Origin: Thermotogota bacterium
Lineage (GTDB): Bacteria; Thermotogota; Thermotogae; Petrotogales; Petrotogaceae
Assembly: GCA_029780115.1 (NCBI GenBank)
Contig: JAKOZG010000004.1
Coordinates: 436,607 to 500,606, forward strand
Length of the DNA: 64,000 bases
Reading direction: 5' to 3'
Position 1 is the first letter of the stretch; each line of letters opens with the position of its first letter. Under the pieces are notes generated by a model that saw only the letters and a list, made by a program, of their open reading frames with translations, did no database searches and was not told the origin of the DNA. Position numbers and translations under genes: made by a program. Shown piece by piece: positions 7,842-16,000 of this stretch.

Positions 7842-10553
7842 TTATTTCTGCCAACTTTTACCAATAGTTACGTCTACTTTTAAAGGCACCTCTAATTTTA
7901 CTGCGTTTTCCATACAATATTTTACTGTTTTTGCGACTTTGTTAGCTATTTTCTCGGGTAATTCTATTAATACCTCATCGTGAACTTGGAGTATCAACTT
8001 TGCTTCTTTTGGTAGTTCATTGTATAAATTTATCATGGCTAATTTCATTATGTCAGCTGCGCTACCTTGTATAGGAGCATTTATAGCTATCCTTCTTAAT
8101 TCTGATTTAGAAGTTTTGATATTCTTTAAGAACCTTTTTCTTCCAAAAATTGTTTCAACGTATCCGTTTTGTTTGGCTAATTTTAGGCTTTCTTCCTGAC
8201 TTTCTTTAACTTTTTTGTAGGTATCAAAATATTTGTTAATAAAATTCTTAGCATCTTCTACAGATATTCCCAAATTTTCTGAAAGACCATATGCTGAAGA
8301 ACCATATATGAGAGCAAAATTAACAGTTTTGCCAATTCTTCTCATATTTTGGTCAACATCTTTTAAATCTACGCCAAATATAGCAGCCGCTGTTAAGGCA
8401 TGTACATCTTTATCGTTTTTGAAAGCATCGATTAGAGTAGGATCTTTCGTTATATGAGCTAAGACTCTTAATTCTATTTGTGAATAATCTGCGCTCAAGA
8501 TACAATAACTGTCTTTTTGAGCTTTCAAAGTTTTTCTTATTCTTTCCCCTTCTTCATCTCGAATTGGAAGATTTTGTAAATTTGGTTCACTACTACTTAG
8601 TCTTCCTGTAGCGGTTCCAGTTTGGTTGAATGAAGTATGAATTCGGCCGGTTTTTTTATTTACTAATTTAGGAATGGCTACTATATAAGTAGATAGAAGC
8701 TTTTGATATTTTCTATATTCAAGAAGTTTTTCAATTATTGGATGATCGTCTTTCAAAGCTTCTAAAGAATCTGCATCGGTAGAATATGATCCACTTTTAG
8801 TTTTTCTCTTTCCTTTTAGACCTAAATGATCGTAAAGCAATTCTCCTACCTGTTTGGGTGAATTTGGATTGAAATTATAACCTGCCATCCGTTGCATTTC
8901 AGAAAGTAAACTATCTAATTTTTTATTATATTCTTCTTCTAGTTCTTTTAATTCCTTTAAATCAAAGTAGACGCCGTTAACTTCCATCTCTGCAAGAACA
9001 TTAATGGTCGGTATTTCAATCTTTTCAAATAACGGAATCAAATCGAATTCTTCTAACTTGGGTTTCAACACTTCAAAGAGTCTATATGCAATGTCAGCAT
9101 CTTCCCCAGCATAGTCAGCAACTGTTTTCTTATCCATATCACCTAAGGTTAATAATTTGAGATCACTTTTGTTATTGTTCCCCATTATTTCTTTATATTT
9201 TGTCGTTTTATAATCTAAATATTCCTTTGCAAGATCATCGAGATTGAATCTTCGACTATCTGGGTTCAAGAGATAAGCAGCAATCATAGTATCAAAGTAA
9301 AGTTCTTTTAAGTTAAATCCATTGACCTTCAAAACAGAAACATCGTATTTTAAATTTTGTCCAACTATCTTCTTTTTTGACAATATATTTACTAATTCTT
9401 CTGTTATTTCCCATCTCTTATCTTCTTTGTATAAATTTAAAAAGTAAGCTTCAAATGGCTTAACGCATATAGCTACTCCCACTAAATCAGCTTCATAAGG
9501 ATCCAAAGAAGTAGTTTCAAAGTCTACAGAGATGATTTCATTTTCTTCAATCATCTTGAAGAATTTTTTATAATCTTTAATTGAAAAGATTTCATATTTA
9601 CCCTTTACCGAATAATTCTTTTTTGGTCCTTGATCTTTGTGAGAAGTATTATTTTCGTTGTTTTCTGATTCGGCTAAATCCAGTTCTTTCAAAATAGAGT
9701 TAAATTCTAGACGAACTAGCAATTCTTTCAACCCTTTTTCAAAACCTCTATAGACAATTTCTTCATCCTCATAAATATCTTCTATAGCTGCATCAGTCAT
9801 TAATTGAACTAATTTTTTGCTTAAGAATGCTTCATCTTTTTGTTCTTCGAGCTTTTTTTTAACGGCTCCTTTTATTTTGTCCAGATTGTTATAAATGTCT
9901 TCTAAACTTTTAAACTCTTGAAGGAGCTTTTGAGCAGTTTTTTCACCAATACCTTTAACTCCTGGAATATTGTCTGATGCATCTCCCATAAGAGCTAATA
10001 AATCAGGAATTTTTTCAGGGGGTACTCCCATTTTGTTTTCCACTTCTTTTGCGTCGTAAAGAATGATTTCACTTATTCCTTTTTCTGGTCTTAAAATATA
10101 GACGTTATCTTTTACCAACTGCATCATATCTTTGTCAGAAGTAATAATGTATACTTTGTCATAAATGTCCTTTTTTTTCTTTACAATGGATGCGATAACG
10201 TCATCCGCTTCATAGTTATCCATAGCAATAACTTTAATACCTAATTTTTCAACAATTTCATAGATATAAGGTATCTGTTGAATATATTTTTCTGGTGTTT
10301 CAGGTCTTTGTGCTTTATAACTTTCAAGAAGTTCATTTCGGTAAGTGGTTGTCTTTTTATCCATAACAAAAATAATAGAGTCTTCATCTTTTTTTACATA
10401 TGTTTTGAGTAATTTTAAAAGCATTCTGGTAACTCCGTAAATGGCATTCGTAGGGAGACCATCAGATGTACTCATCCAGTCCCCTAAAGCGAAAAAAGCT
10501 CTATAAGCGATTCCAGATCCGTCTATTATATATAAATTTCCTATTTTACTCAC
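7842..10553 (-). CDS. polA: DNA polymerase I
   Basis: A 903-residue, three-domain PolI. The N-terminal 5'-3' exonuclease (about 1-290) carries the acidic cluster (NYEADDVIAS, TSDKDMMQL, LMGDASDNIPG) and a helix-hairpin-helix. The 3'-5' proofreading domain (about 325-500) keeps DFETTSLD, GQNLKYD and YAGEDAD, so proofreading looks intact. The polymerase domain has motif A (SADYSQIELR), motif B (RRIGKTVNFALIYG) and motif C (LQVHDEVLIE). The start is GTG at 10553, inside the end of the PaaK-like gene (8-base overlap), so polA is the third gene of a macro-PaaK-polA operon. Confidence 0.97.
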   Translation of the reverse strand: MSKIGNLYIIDGSGIAYRAFFALGDWMSTSDGLPTNAIYGVTRMLLKLLKTYVKKDEDSIIFVMDKKTTTYRNELLESYKAQRPETPEKYIQQIPYIYEIVEKLGIKVIAMDNYEADDVIASIVKKKKDIYDKVYIITSDKDMMQLVKDNVYILRPEKGISEIILYDAKEVENKMGVPPEKIPDLLALMGDASDNIPGVKGIGEKTAQKLLQEFKSLEDIYNNLDKIKGAVKKKLEEQKDEAFLSKKLVQLMTDAAIEDIYEDEEIVYRGFEKGLKELLVRLEFNSILKELDLAESENNENNTSHKDQGPKKNYSVKGKYEIFSIKDYKKFFKMIEENEIISVDFETTSLDPYEADLVGVAICVKPFEAYFLNLYKEDKRWEITEELVNILSKKKIVGQNLKYDVSVLKVNGFNLKELYFDTMIAAYLLNPDSRRFNLDDLAKEYLDYKTTKYKEIMGNNNKSDLKLLTLGDMDKKTVADYAGEDADIAYRLFEVLKPKLEEFDLIPLFEKIEIPTINVLAEMEVNGVYFDLKELKELEEEYNKKLDSLLSEMQRMAGYNFNPNSPKQVGELLYDHLGLKGKRKTKSGSYSTDADSLEALKDDHPIIEKLLEYRKYQKLLSTYIVAIPKLVNKKTGRIHTSFNQTGTATGRLSSSEPNLQNLPIRDEEGERIRKTLKAQKDSYCILSADYSQIELRVLAHITKDPTLIDAFKNDKDVHALTAAAIFGVDLKDVDQNMRRIGKTVNFALIYGSSAYGLSENLGISVEDAKNFINKYFDTYKKVKESQEESLKLAKQNGYVETIFGRKRFLKNIKTSKSELRRIAINAPIQGSAADIMKLAMINLYNELPKEAKLILQVHDEVLIELPEKIANKVAKTVKYCMENAVKLEVPLKVDVTIGKSWQK

Positions 10554-11913
10554 CTTCTTTTCTTTTTTTACTGTTCATGTCAATGGTTATTAATCTAAAT
10601 TTTCCAGTTTTTGGATCGGGTGTTAATTCAGGAACAACTTCTATTTCAAAGGATACATTTTTCATCTTTTTTTTGTGAAGAATGTTGTTTAATTTTTTTT
10701 GGACATTTTCAATTATTTTTAGCTTTGAAGTTTTAACGTCTTCAGAAACAACAATTTTAAAGGTGAAAGATGTATCGCTGGTTTGAACAAATTGAAAGGC
10801 TGTTACTCCTTCTACAAAGATTTCAGCTATTACTATTGGATGAATGAAGTCTTTATCCCCATCTTCGTTTATAAATGATGGTATTATTTCGCTTCTACCT
10901 ATTATTTCGTCTACTTTTGTGAATGGCCAAACTGCATTTTCATCTTTTAGTTCTCGAAAACTATCAGACAATTGATATCTTACTAGAGGTTGAGTATAAT
11001 TATACAGATTTGTTAAAAGAGAACCGTTGTCCTGGATTTCAAGCCATATAGCGTCATCGTAAATGTACATCCCGTCAAGATCTTCGCGAGATATCCCCAT
11101 TGCTAAAGACTCTGAGGTTGCATAACAATTAGACAACTCTGAATTGCTCCAAGTTTCTTTAATAAGAAGTTTTGTATCTTTTTGTAAAATTTCCCCTCCT
11201 GTTACAATATTTTCAGGGTGAATATGCAAGGTTCCTTTTTTTTGGAGTTCTGCCAACACTTTTATTCCATTTGGATATCCTGTTAAAATTTGAGGTTTAA
11301 ACTCATTCAAAGCTTCAACATAATTTTTTAAAGGTTTATTAATGTCTAATACGAGATAATCTTTATAAAAAAATTGTTCGATTTGGTTTAAAGGAGATAA
11401 GAAAAGACTAATTGCGGCATAATGTCCATCAGCTGCTCCCAAAAAGGCATATTTTTTTCTACTGATAGTAAAATTGGGAAAGATCCTTGTTGATATTGCT
11501 TTAATAAAATCCCATTCTTTTTTGCTATATATGTAAAGTCCGACTTTGCCGCTAGTACCTGAACTATGAATCACATAGTATTTATTGAACAATAGTGAAG
11601 TTGGATCAGGATTCTCAGACAAAAATCTTTCAACACTTCCCCTGTTTAATCTCTTATCAATAAAAAAATTATCAAAATTATCCATCAAAATAGTTTTATT
11701 TATCAAGGGTACTTCAGTAATATTGATGTCTTCTAAATCTTTTCTCCTTATTCCAAATGAAGTATAGTATTCTTGATAAAAAGGAATATTGTCAAAAGCA
11801 TATTTAACTAGTTTGTTGAATTGTGTTTTTCTCAAATTTAAAATTTCTTCTCTTGTTTTTAATAAGTTTTTCCTCAGAACGTTATAGAAATAAACTGTTC
11901 GCATAAAGCTCAT
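10546..11913 (-). CDS. PaaK-like adenylate-forming enzyme (phenylacetate-CoA ligase family)
   Basis: A 455-residue protein of the ANL superfamily, closest to phenylacetate-CoA ligase and coenzyme F390 synthetase-like proteins. Evidence is the AMP-binding P-loop HSSGTSGKVG, the N-terminal region of the PaaK type (KLVKYAFDNIPFYQEYY), the acyl-adenylate core segment VTGGEIL, and a later VRYQLSD. A C-terminal domain follows that ends in GKFRLITID. The family activates carboxylates by adenylation; the true substrate here is unknown. Translation is coupled at both ends: ATGA overlap with the macro-domain gene upstream and 8-base overlap with polA downstream. This placement suggests a housekeeping or stress role rather than aromatic degradation, but that is inference. 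Confidence 0.82.
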   Translation of the reverse strand: MSFMRTVYFYNVLRKNLLKTREEILNLRKTQFNKLVKYAFDNIPFYQEYYTSFGIRRKDLEDINITEVPLINKTILMDNFDNFFIDKRLNRGSVERFLSENPDPTSLLFNKYYVIHSSGTSGKVGLYIYSKKEWDFIKAISTRIFPNFTISRKKYAFLGAADGHYAAISLFLSPLNQIEQFFYKDYLVLDINKPLKNYVEALNEFKPQILTGYPNGIKVLAELQKKGTLHIHPENIVTGGEILQKDTKLLIKETWSNSELSNCYATSESLAMGISREDLDGMYIYDDAIWLEIQDNGSLLTNLYNYTQPLVRYQLSDSFRELKDENAVWPFTKVDEIIGRSEIIPSFINEDGDKDFIHPIVIAEIFVEGVTAFQFVQTSDTSFTFKIVVSEDVKTSKLKIIENVQKKLNNILHKKKMKNVSFEIEVVPELTPDPKTGKFRLITIDMNSKKRKEGE

Positions 11914-12467
11914 TTAATATCGAACTCTTTTAAAAAATGATCTAAATATTTTTCATCATATATAACAAAGCGAATGTCTCTTAATGACGTGGGATTTTGC
12001 CGAATAAAATCATGAGTAGCGCTAAAATATACCTTTGTCGCTTTTTCGATTGGATAACCAAAGATTCCAGTACTAATTGCTGGTAGTGCTATAGAGTCGA
12101 GTCCCCGCTCATCTGCTTTTTTTAATGAGTTATAGACAGCTCTATATAGAAGAGTTTCTTCATTGTTGCTTCCACCTTGCCATACAGGACCTACCGCATG
12201 AATTATATATTTACATTTCAGGTTGCCTCCACTAGTTACAGCAACGTTCCCTGTTTCTATGCTCCCAAATTTTTTTACGTATTCGTTGGATTCTTTTTGT
12301 ATAGTAGGACCGCCTTTTTTTGAAATTATGCCAGCGACTCCTCCACCATGTTGTAATCTCGAATTAGCCGCATTAACAATTGCATCAACTTTTTCTTCGG
12401 TTATATCTCCATGTATGAGCTTTATGGATACGTTGCTTAATTTAATTTCTTTCACTAATTTGTTCAT
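11910..12467 (-). CDS. Macro domain protein (probable O-acetyl-ADP-ribose deacetylase type)
   Basis: A 185-residue single-domain macro protein. The ADP-ribose-binding signatures are VDAIVNAANSRLQHGGGVAG (about residues 27-46) and ALPAISTGIFGYP with a preceding AVGPVW. The Asn and Asp expected for the MacroD-type hydrolases are present in VNAANSRL. Such proteins remove ADP-ribose from proteins or nucleic acids, or deacetylate O-acetyl-ADP-ribose. It is the first gene of the operon with the PaaK-like enzyme and polA; GGAGG lies eight bases before ATG. Confidence 0.9.
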   Translation of the reverse strand: MNKLVKEIKLSNVSIKLIHGDITEEKVDAIVNAANSRLQHGGGVAGIISKKGGPTIQKESNEYVKKFGSIETGNVAVTSGGNLKCKYIIHAVGPVWQGGSNNEETLLYRAVYNSLKKADERGLDSIALPAISTGIFGYPIEKATKVYFSATHDFIRQNPTSLRDIRFVIYDEKYLDHFLKEFDIK

Positions 12468-12568
12468 TCAAATGACCTCCAAATCCTAAGCTATAAATAT
12501 CTAACAAATTTTATCTCTAATTTTACAAAATTAACTAAATAATTATACTAGAATTTTATATTGTTAAT

Positions 12569-12577
12569 ATTATAACA
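12569..12577 (-). promoter_or_regulatory. Extended -10 promoter of the macro-PaaK-polA operon
   Basis: The minus strand reads TGTTATAAT (TGnTATAAT) about 100 bases upstream of the macro-domain start. The -35 region is poorly defined. A second TATAAT on the same strand lies at 12542-12547. Confidence 0.45.
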
Positions 12578-12809
12578 GATTTTGAATAGTAAATTTTTTC
12601 AAAGAAATGAAGTTAACTAATTCAATTAACTTGTTATTTTTTCAAAATTAACAGTAAAGCAATCAAAAAAAAATGATCACAATGATAAAATTTTACAAAT
12701 ACAATTAGGTAGGTTTAATTTAAATGTATATAAACTTTTGGCTGAGAAAAAAAAGATATCTTTTTAAAATATATAGAAGTAAAAAATATCATATTGCTAA
12801 GTATTTAGA

Positions 12810-12843
12810 AAGCACTTGTTTTTATAGGCAGGTGCTTTTTTTG
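12810..12843 (+). terminator. Rho-independent terminator upstream of pyrC with no gene before it
   Basis: AAGCACTTG (12810-12818) pairs with CAGGTGCTT (12829-12837) with one G-U pair, around a 10-base loop, and is followed by a run of T. The T-run is only on the rightward side. No gene precedes it on that strand, so it ends either a small RNA or an attenuated pyr leader. Confidence 0.7.
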
Positions 12844-12947
12844 TTGTTCAGTTTAAGGATTGTTTTTTACTTTTAAAGTAGAAATTGATGTTCAACTTGG
12901 TCCGTTTTCTTTAGTATTACCTCATACAATGAAAGGGGAAATAAATT

Positions 12948-14237
12948 ATGAAAATACTTATAAAAAATGCTAATGTAGTGTCTCATTCAACAAAAGGAAT
13001 AAAAAATTTAGTCGTAGAAAATGAAAGAATAACTGAAATAAGCGACAAAGAGATAGAAGGCAATTTTAATCTGGTCATGGATGCAAAATTAAAAACTATT
13101 ATTCCTGGATTAATCGATATACATGTACATCTGAGGGATCCAGGTTTTGAAGAAAGAGAAAATTTGGAAACTGGTTTAAGAGCTGCTTTAAATGGTGGCG
13201 TGACTTCTGTTGGAGTGATGCCAAATACCGAACCTTGTATTGACAATCCTTATCTTGTAGATTACCTGAGTCTTAAATCAGAGAAACTTAATATGGCTAA
13301 ATTGTTTTCCATAGCAGCTGTAACAAAAAAGAGAGAAGGAAAAGAACTTGTTGATATGGTCAAGATTAGCAATAGAGGCGTTATAGCTTTTAGCGATGAT
13401 GGTGATCCTGTTGAAGATCCATTGATTATGTTAAAAGCTTTAGAAATCGCTAAAAAACTTAAAAAACCTATTATTAATCATTGTGAAGTGAAAGAGCTAT
13501 CAAAACTGGGATATATGAGAGAAGGCTTTTATTCTCATTATTACGATATTCCTGGTGTGCCCGATATAACTGAATCGATAATGGTTGCTAGAGATATAGA
13601 AATGGCTAGATATGCTCAATCTCATGTTCATATAGCTCACCTTTCTACAAAATCTTCAGTAGACTTAGTAAGACAGGCCAAAATAAAAAATATTCCGGTA
13701 ACGTGTGAGGTTACTCATAATCACCTTCTTTTTACTGACAAAAGTATTTCAGATTATTCTCCCAACAAAAAAGTCAATCCTCCACTTCCTACAAATGATG
13801 ATCACTTAGCTCTTATAGAGGGAATAAAGGATGAGACCATAGATATAATTGTAAGCGATCATGCACCTTATACAAAGGAGGAAAAATCTGTAGATTTTGC
13901 TAAAGCTCCTTATGGAATTTCAGGATTAGAAACTTTACTTTCTTCTCTGATATTAATTTCAAAGAATTACGATGTAGACTTTTCTAAATTGATTGAAAAA
14001 GTAACTTATGTTCCAGCGAGAATATTTGACTTAGGCTTGATAGGAGATGTGAAAGAAGGGTATCTAGCTGATTTAGTATTGTTAGATCCTGAAAAAGAAT
14101 GGCTGGTCGAAGAAAAATCTCTCGTTTCGAAAGGGAAAAACACGCCTTTTTTAGGTTCTTTGTTACCAGGCAAAGTAGAAATGGTTATGGTGAGAGGAGT
14201 AATTAAAATTTTAGGAGGAAGATTTACGTGGAATTAG
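12948..14237 (+). CDS. pyrC: Dihydroorotase
   Basis: A 429-residue class I dihydroorotase, the third step of pyrimidine synthesis (carbamoyl-aspartate to dihydroorotate). The zinc ligands and substrate arginine are in DIHVHLRDPG (His59, His61, Arg63). Further metal-binding histidines are seen in INHCEV and AHLS, and the catalytic aspartate in SDHAPYTKEE. The length is normal. It is the first gene of pyrC-pyrK-pyrD: pyrK starts within its last ten bases. Confidence 0.95.
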   Translation: MKILIKNANVVSHSTKGIKNLVVENERITEISDKEIEGNFNLVMDAKLKTIIPGLIDIHVHLRDPGFEERENLETGLRAALNGGVTSVGVMPNTEPCIDNPYLVDYLSLKSEKLNMAKLFSIAAVTKKREGKELVDMVKISNRGVIAFSDDGDPVEDPLIMLKALEIAKKLKKPIINHCEVKELSKLGYMREGFYSHYYDIPGVPDITESIMVARDIEMARYAQSHVHIAHLSTKSSVDLVRQAKIKNIPVTCEVTHNHLLFTDKSISDYSPNKKVNPPLPTNDDHLALIEGIKDETIDIIVSDHAPYTKEEKSVDFAKAPYGISGLETLLSSLILISKNYDVDFSKLIEKVTYVPARIFDLGLIGDVKEGYLADLVLLDPEKEWLVEEKSLVSKGKNTPFLGSLLPGKVEMVMVRGVIKILGGRFTWN

Positions 14238-14950
14238 CTAAGGTTGTAGAAAAGAAAATAATTAAAGACTATTTTGTTTTAAAGGTAGAAACAAAGGGAC
14301 CCTTCAATTCACAACCTGGTCAATTTGTTATGATAAATTTTTTAGATACATTTAACTTACCCAAACCCTTTTCGGTGATGGATGAAAAGGGTAATTATTT
14401 AACTTTTTTGATAAAAAATGTCGGACCTTTTACTGAAAAACTTGCTACTTTGAAATATGGAGATTTTCTTCTGATAAGAGGACCATATGGAATTCCAATA
14501 AGAAATAAGATTGATTTAACCAAAAAATACATTCTCCTTGGAGGAGGTTGCGGTTCAGCTCCTCTAATTTATTTTTTAAAGGAATATCCTTTGTTAGTAA
14601 AAGAGACCTTTTTCTCTTTCAAAGAGAGCTATGTCCAATCAATTCTTCCTGATTTAAAATTGTTCATAGATGATAATATAGGGAAAACCCCTGTGGAATT
14701 TTTATTTCAAAATAAAGAAAAGTTAGAAAATTCCGGGATGATCCTGTGTGGAAGTAAAGGGTTATTGAAAAGTTTTTTTGACGTATTCCCATATATGAAA
14801 GATTGGTCGTATGTGTCACTTGAAGAAAATATGGGATGTGGTACTGGTTTATGTAAAGGTTGTCCTGTCCAAACTGTGGAAGGAGTTAAAATGGTGTGTA
14901 AAGACGGACCTATTTTCAAGGCAAATGAGGTGAATTTAGAATGGAAGTAG
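14228..14950 (+). CDS. pyrK: Dihydroorotate dehydrogenase electron-transfer subunit
   Basis: A 240-residue flavoprotein with a ferredoxin-reductase fold, the partner of class 1B dihydroorotate dehydrogenase. It passes electrons from the PyrD FMN through FAD and a [2Fe-2S] cluster to NAD. Seen directly: PGQFVMINF near the start, the nucleotide-binding GGGCGSAPL, and the C-terminal cluster motif GCGTGLCKGCPV followed by a fourth Cys in VKMVCKDGP. GTG start at 14228 with AGGAGGAAG upstream; overlaps both pyrC and pyrD. Confidence 0.94.
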   Translation: MELAKVVEKKIIKDYFVLKVETKGPFNSQPGQFVMINFLDTFNLPKPFSVMDEKGNYLTFLIKNVGPFTEKLATLKYGDFLLIRGPYGIPIRNKIDLTKKYILLGGGCGSAPLIYFLKEYPLLVKETFFSFKESYVQSILPDLKLFIDDNIGKTPVEFLFQNKEKLENSGMILCGSKGLLKSFFDVFPYMKDWSYVSLEENMGCGTGLCKGCPVQTVEGVKMVCKDGPIFKANEVNLEWK

Positions 14951-15783
14951 ATGTCCTTGGAATCAAGTTTAAAAATCCTATAATCATCGCCTCAGGTCCA
15001 GGAGGAAATGGTAAAGAGTTAATTGATTACATTGATCTTTCACAACTTGGAGGATTTACAACTAAAACCATTACTTTTAAACCTAAGATAGGTAATCCCC
15101 CACCAAGAATTATAAACATAAAGAATGGAGTTATAAATTCGATTGGTCTAGAAAACTCGGGTTTTGAATCTTTTTTAAAGGATGATGTTCCATTTTTAGA
15201 AGAACTTGATACGAATGTTATTGCAAGTATCGGCGGTTATAACACCGAAGAATTTTGTTATATGATTAAAAGTCTTAACCATACTAACATTAAAATGTTC
15301 GAATTGAATCTTTCTTGTCCAAATGTTGATAAAGGGGGAGATACTATTTTAAATGATCTGAGAGAAACCAAAGAAATTATAAGGCGGGCAAGTAAGATAA
15401 CACAAAAGCCTTTATTTGTAAAACTTGGTATTGAAGGAAATTTAGAACAACTAGCCAAACTTGCAATTGAAAATGGTGCCGACGGTTTAGTGCTTATCAA
15501 TGCTCCCAAGGGAACTAAAATTAACTTAAAGAATGAATCAAATCCTGAAGAACTTTTACGTGGTTATGGAGGCGTAAGTGGTCCAATAATAAAGCCTTTG
15601 GCGTTGGGCTGTATCTACAGAGTAAAGAATATTTTTCCCAATGTTCCTATAATAGGAATGGGTGGTGTTGTCTGTAAAGCCGATGTTCTAGAATTTTTAA
15701 AAGCAGGAGCTACTTTGGTAGGAATAGGTTATGGAGTAATGATGGATCCTGAGTTACCTATAAATATTATTAGAGAATTATGA
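14941..15783 (+). CDS. pyrD: Dihydroorotate dehydrogenase, class 1B catalytic subunit
   Basis: A 280-residue FMN enzyme oxidising dihydroorotate to orotate. The active-site cysteine of class 1 enzymes lies in ELNLSCPNVDKGG, and FMN phosphate-binding glycines in GMGGV and GIGYG. The presence of adjacent pyrK shows it is the NAD-linked 1B type, fitting an anaerobe. It is slightly shorter than the usual 300 residues, mainly at the C terminus. Its start overlaps pyrK by 10 bases. No clear terminator follows. Confidence 0.93.
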   Translation: MEVDVLGIKFKNPIIIASGPGGNGKELIDYIDLSQLGGFTTKTITFKPKIGNPPPRIINIKNGVINSIGLENSGFESFLKDDVPFLEELDTNVIASIGGYNTEEFCYMIKSLNHTNIKMFELNLSCPNVDKGGDTILNDLRETKEIIRRASKITQKPLFVKLGIEGNLEQLAKLAIENGADGLVLINAPKGTKINLKNESNPEELLRGYGGVSGPIIKPLALGCIYRVKNIFPNVPIIGMGGVVCKADVLEFLKAGATLVGIGYGVMMDPELPINIIREL

Positions 15784-16000
15784 CAAGAAATAATTTTTGT
15801 TGGAATCCTGTTAAAACTTGTTCGTCTAGATAAATTGTTCGAATGATTAACAAAAAATTGAGATTTCAATCAAAAAAGGTATATAGAAATTAATTAAAAA
15901 ACGCATTTCACAATTTTCTCAAAAAATAAAATAAGCTTCTCAGAGAATTAATTTTTTAGTAGTATAATATTGTCAACTACACAATTGTGGGAGGCTTTTT

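Larger units (their letters stand above)
12468..12947. other. Divergent intergenic region between macro-domain gene and pyrC
   Basis: 480 bases, very AT-rich, with no credible protein gene. It holds the leftward promoter of the macro-PaaK-polA operon near 12569 and a rightward terminator hairpin at 12810-12843. The pyrC ribosome binding site (AAAGGGG) follows just before 12948. A perfect 16-base palindrome (AAAAAGATATCTTTTT, 12750-12765) precedes the terminator. A weak rightward promoter, TTCAAC (12891-12896) with TATTAC (12915-12920) 18 bases later, could drive pyrC downstream of the hairpin. Confidence 0.6.

Noticed and set aside
12750-12765. Palindrome AAAAAGATATCTTTTT as a terminator
   Set aside because: No loop is possible without opening the weak centre, and it is all A/T except two G-C pairs; too unstable to terminate.
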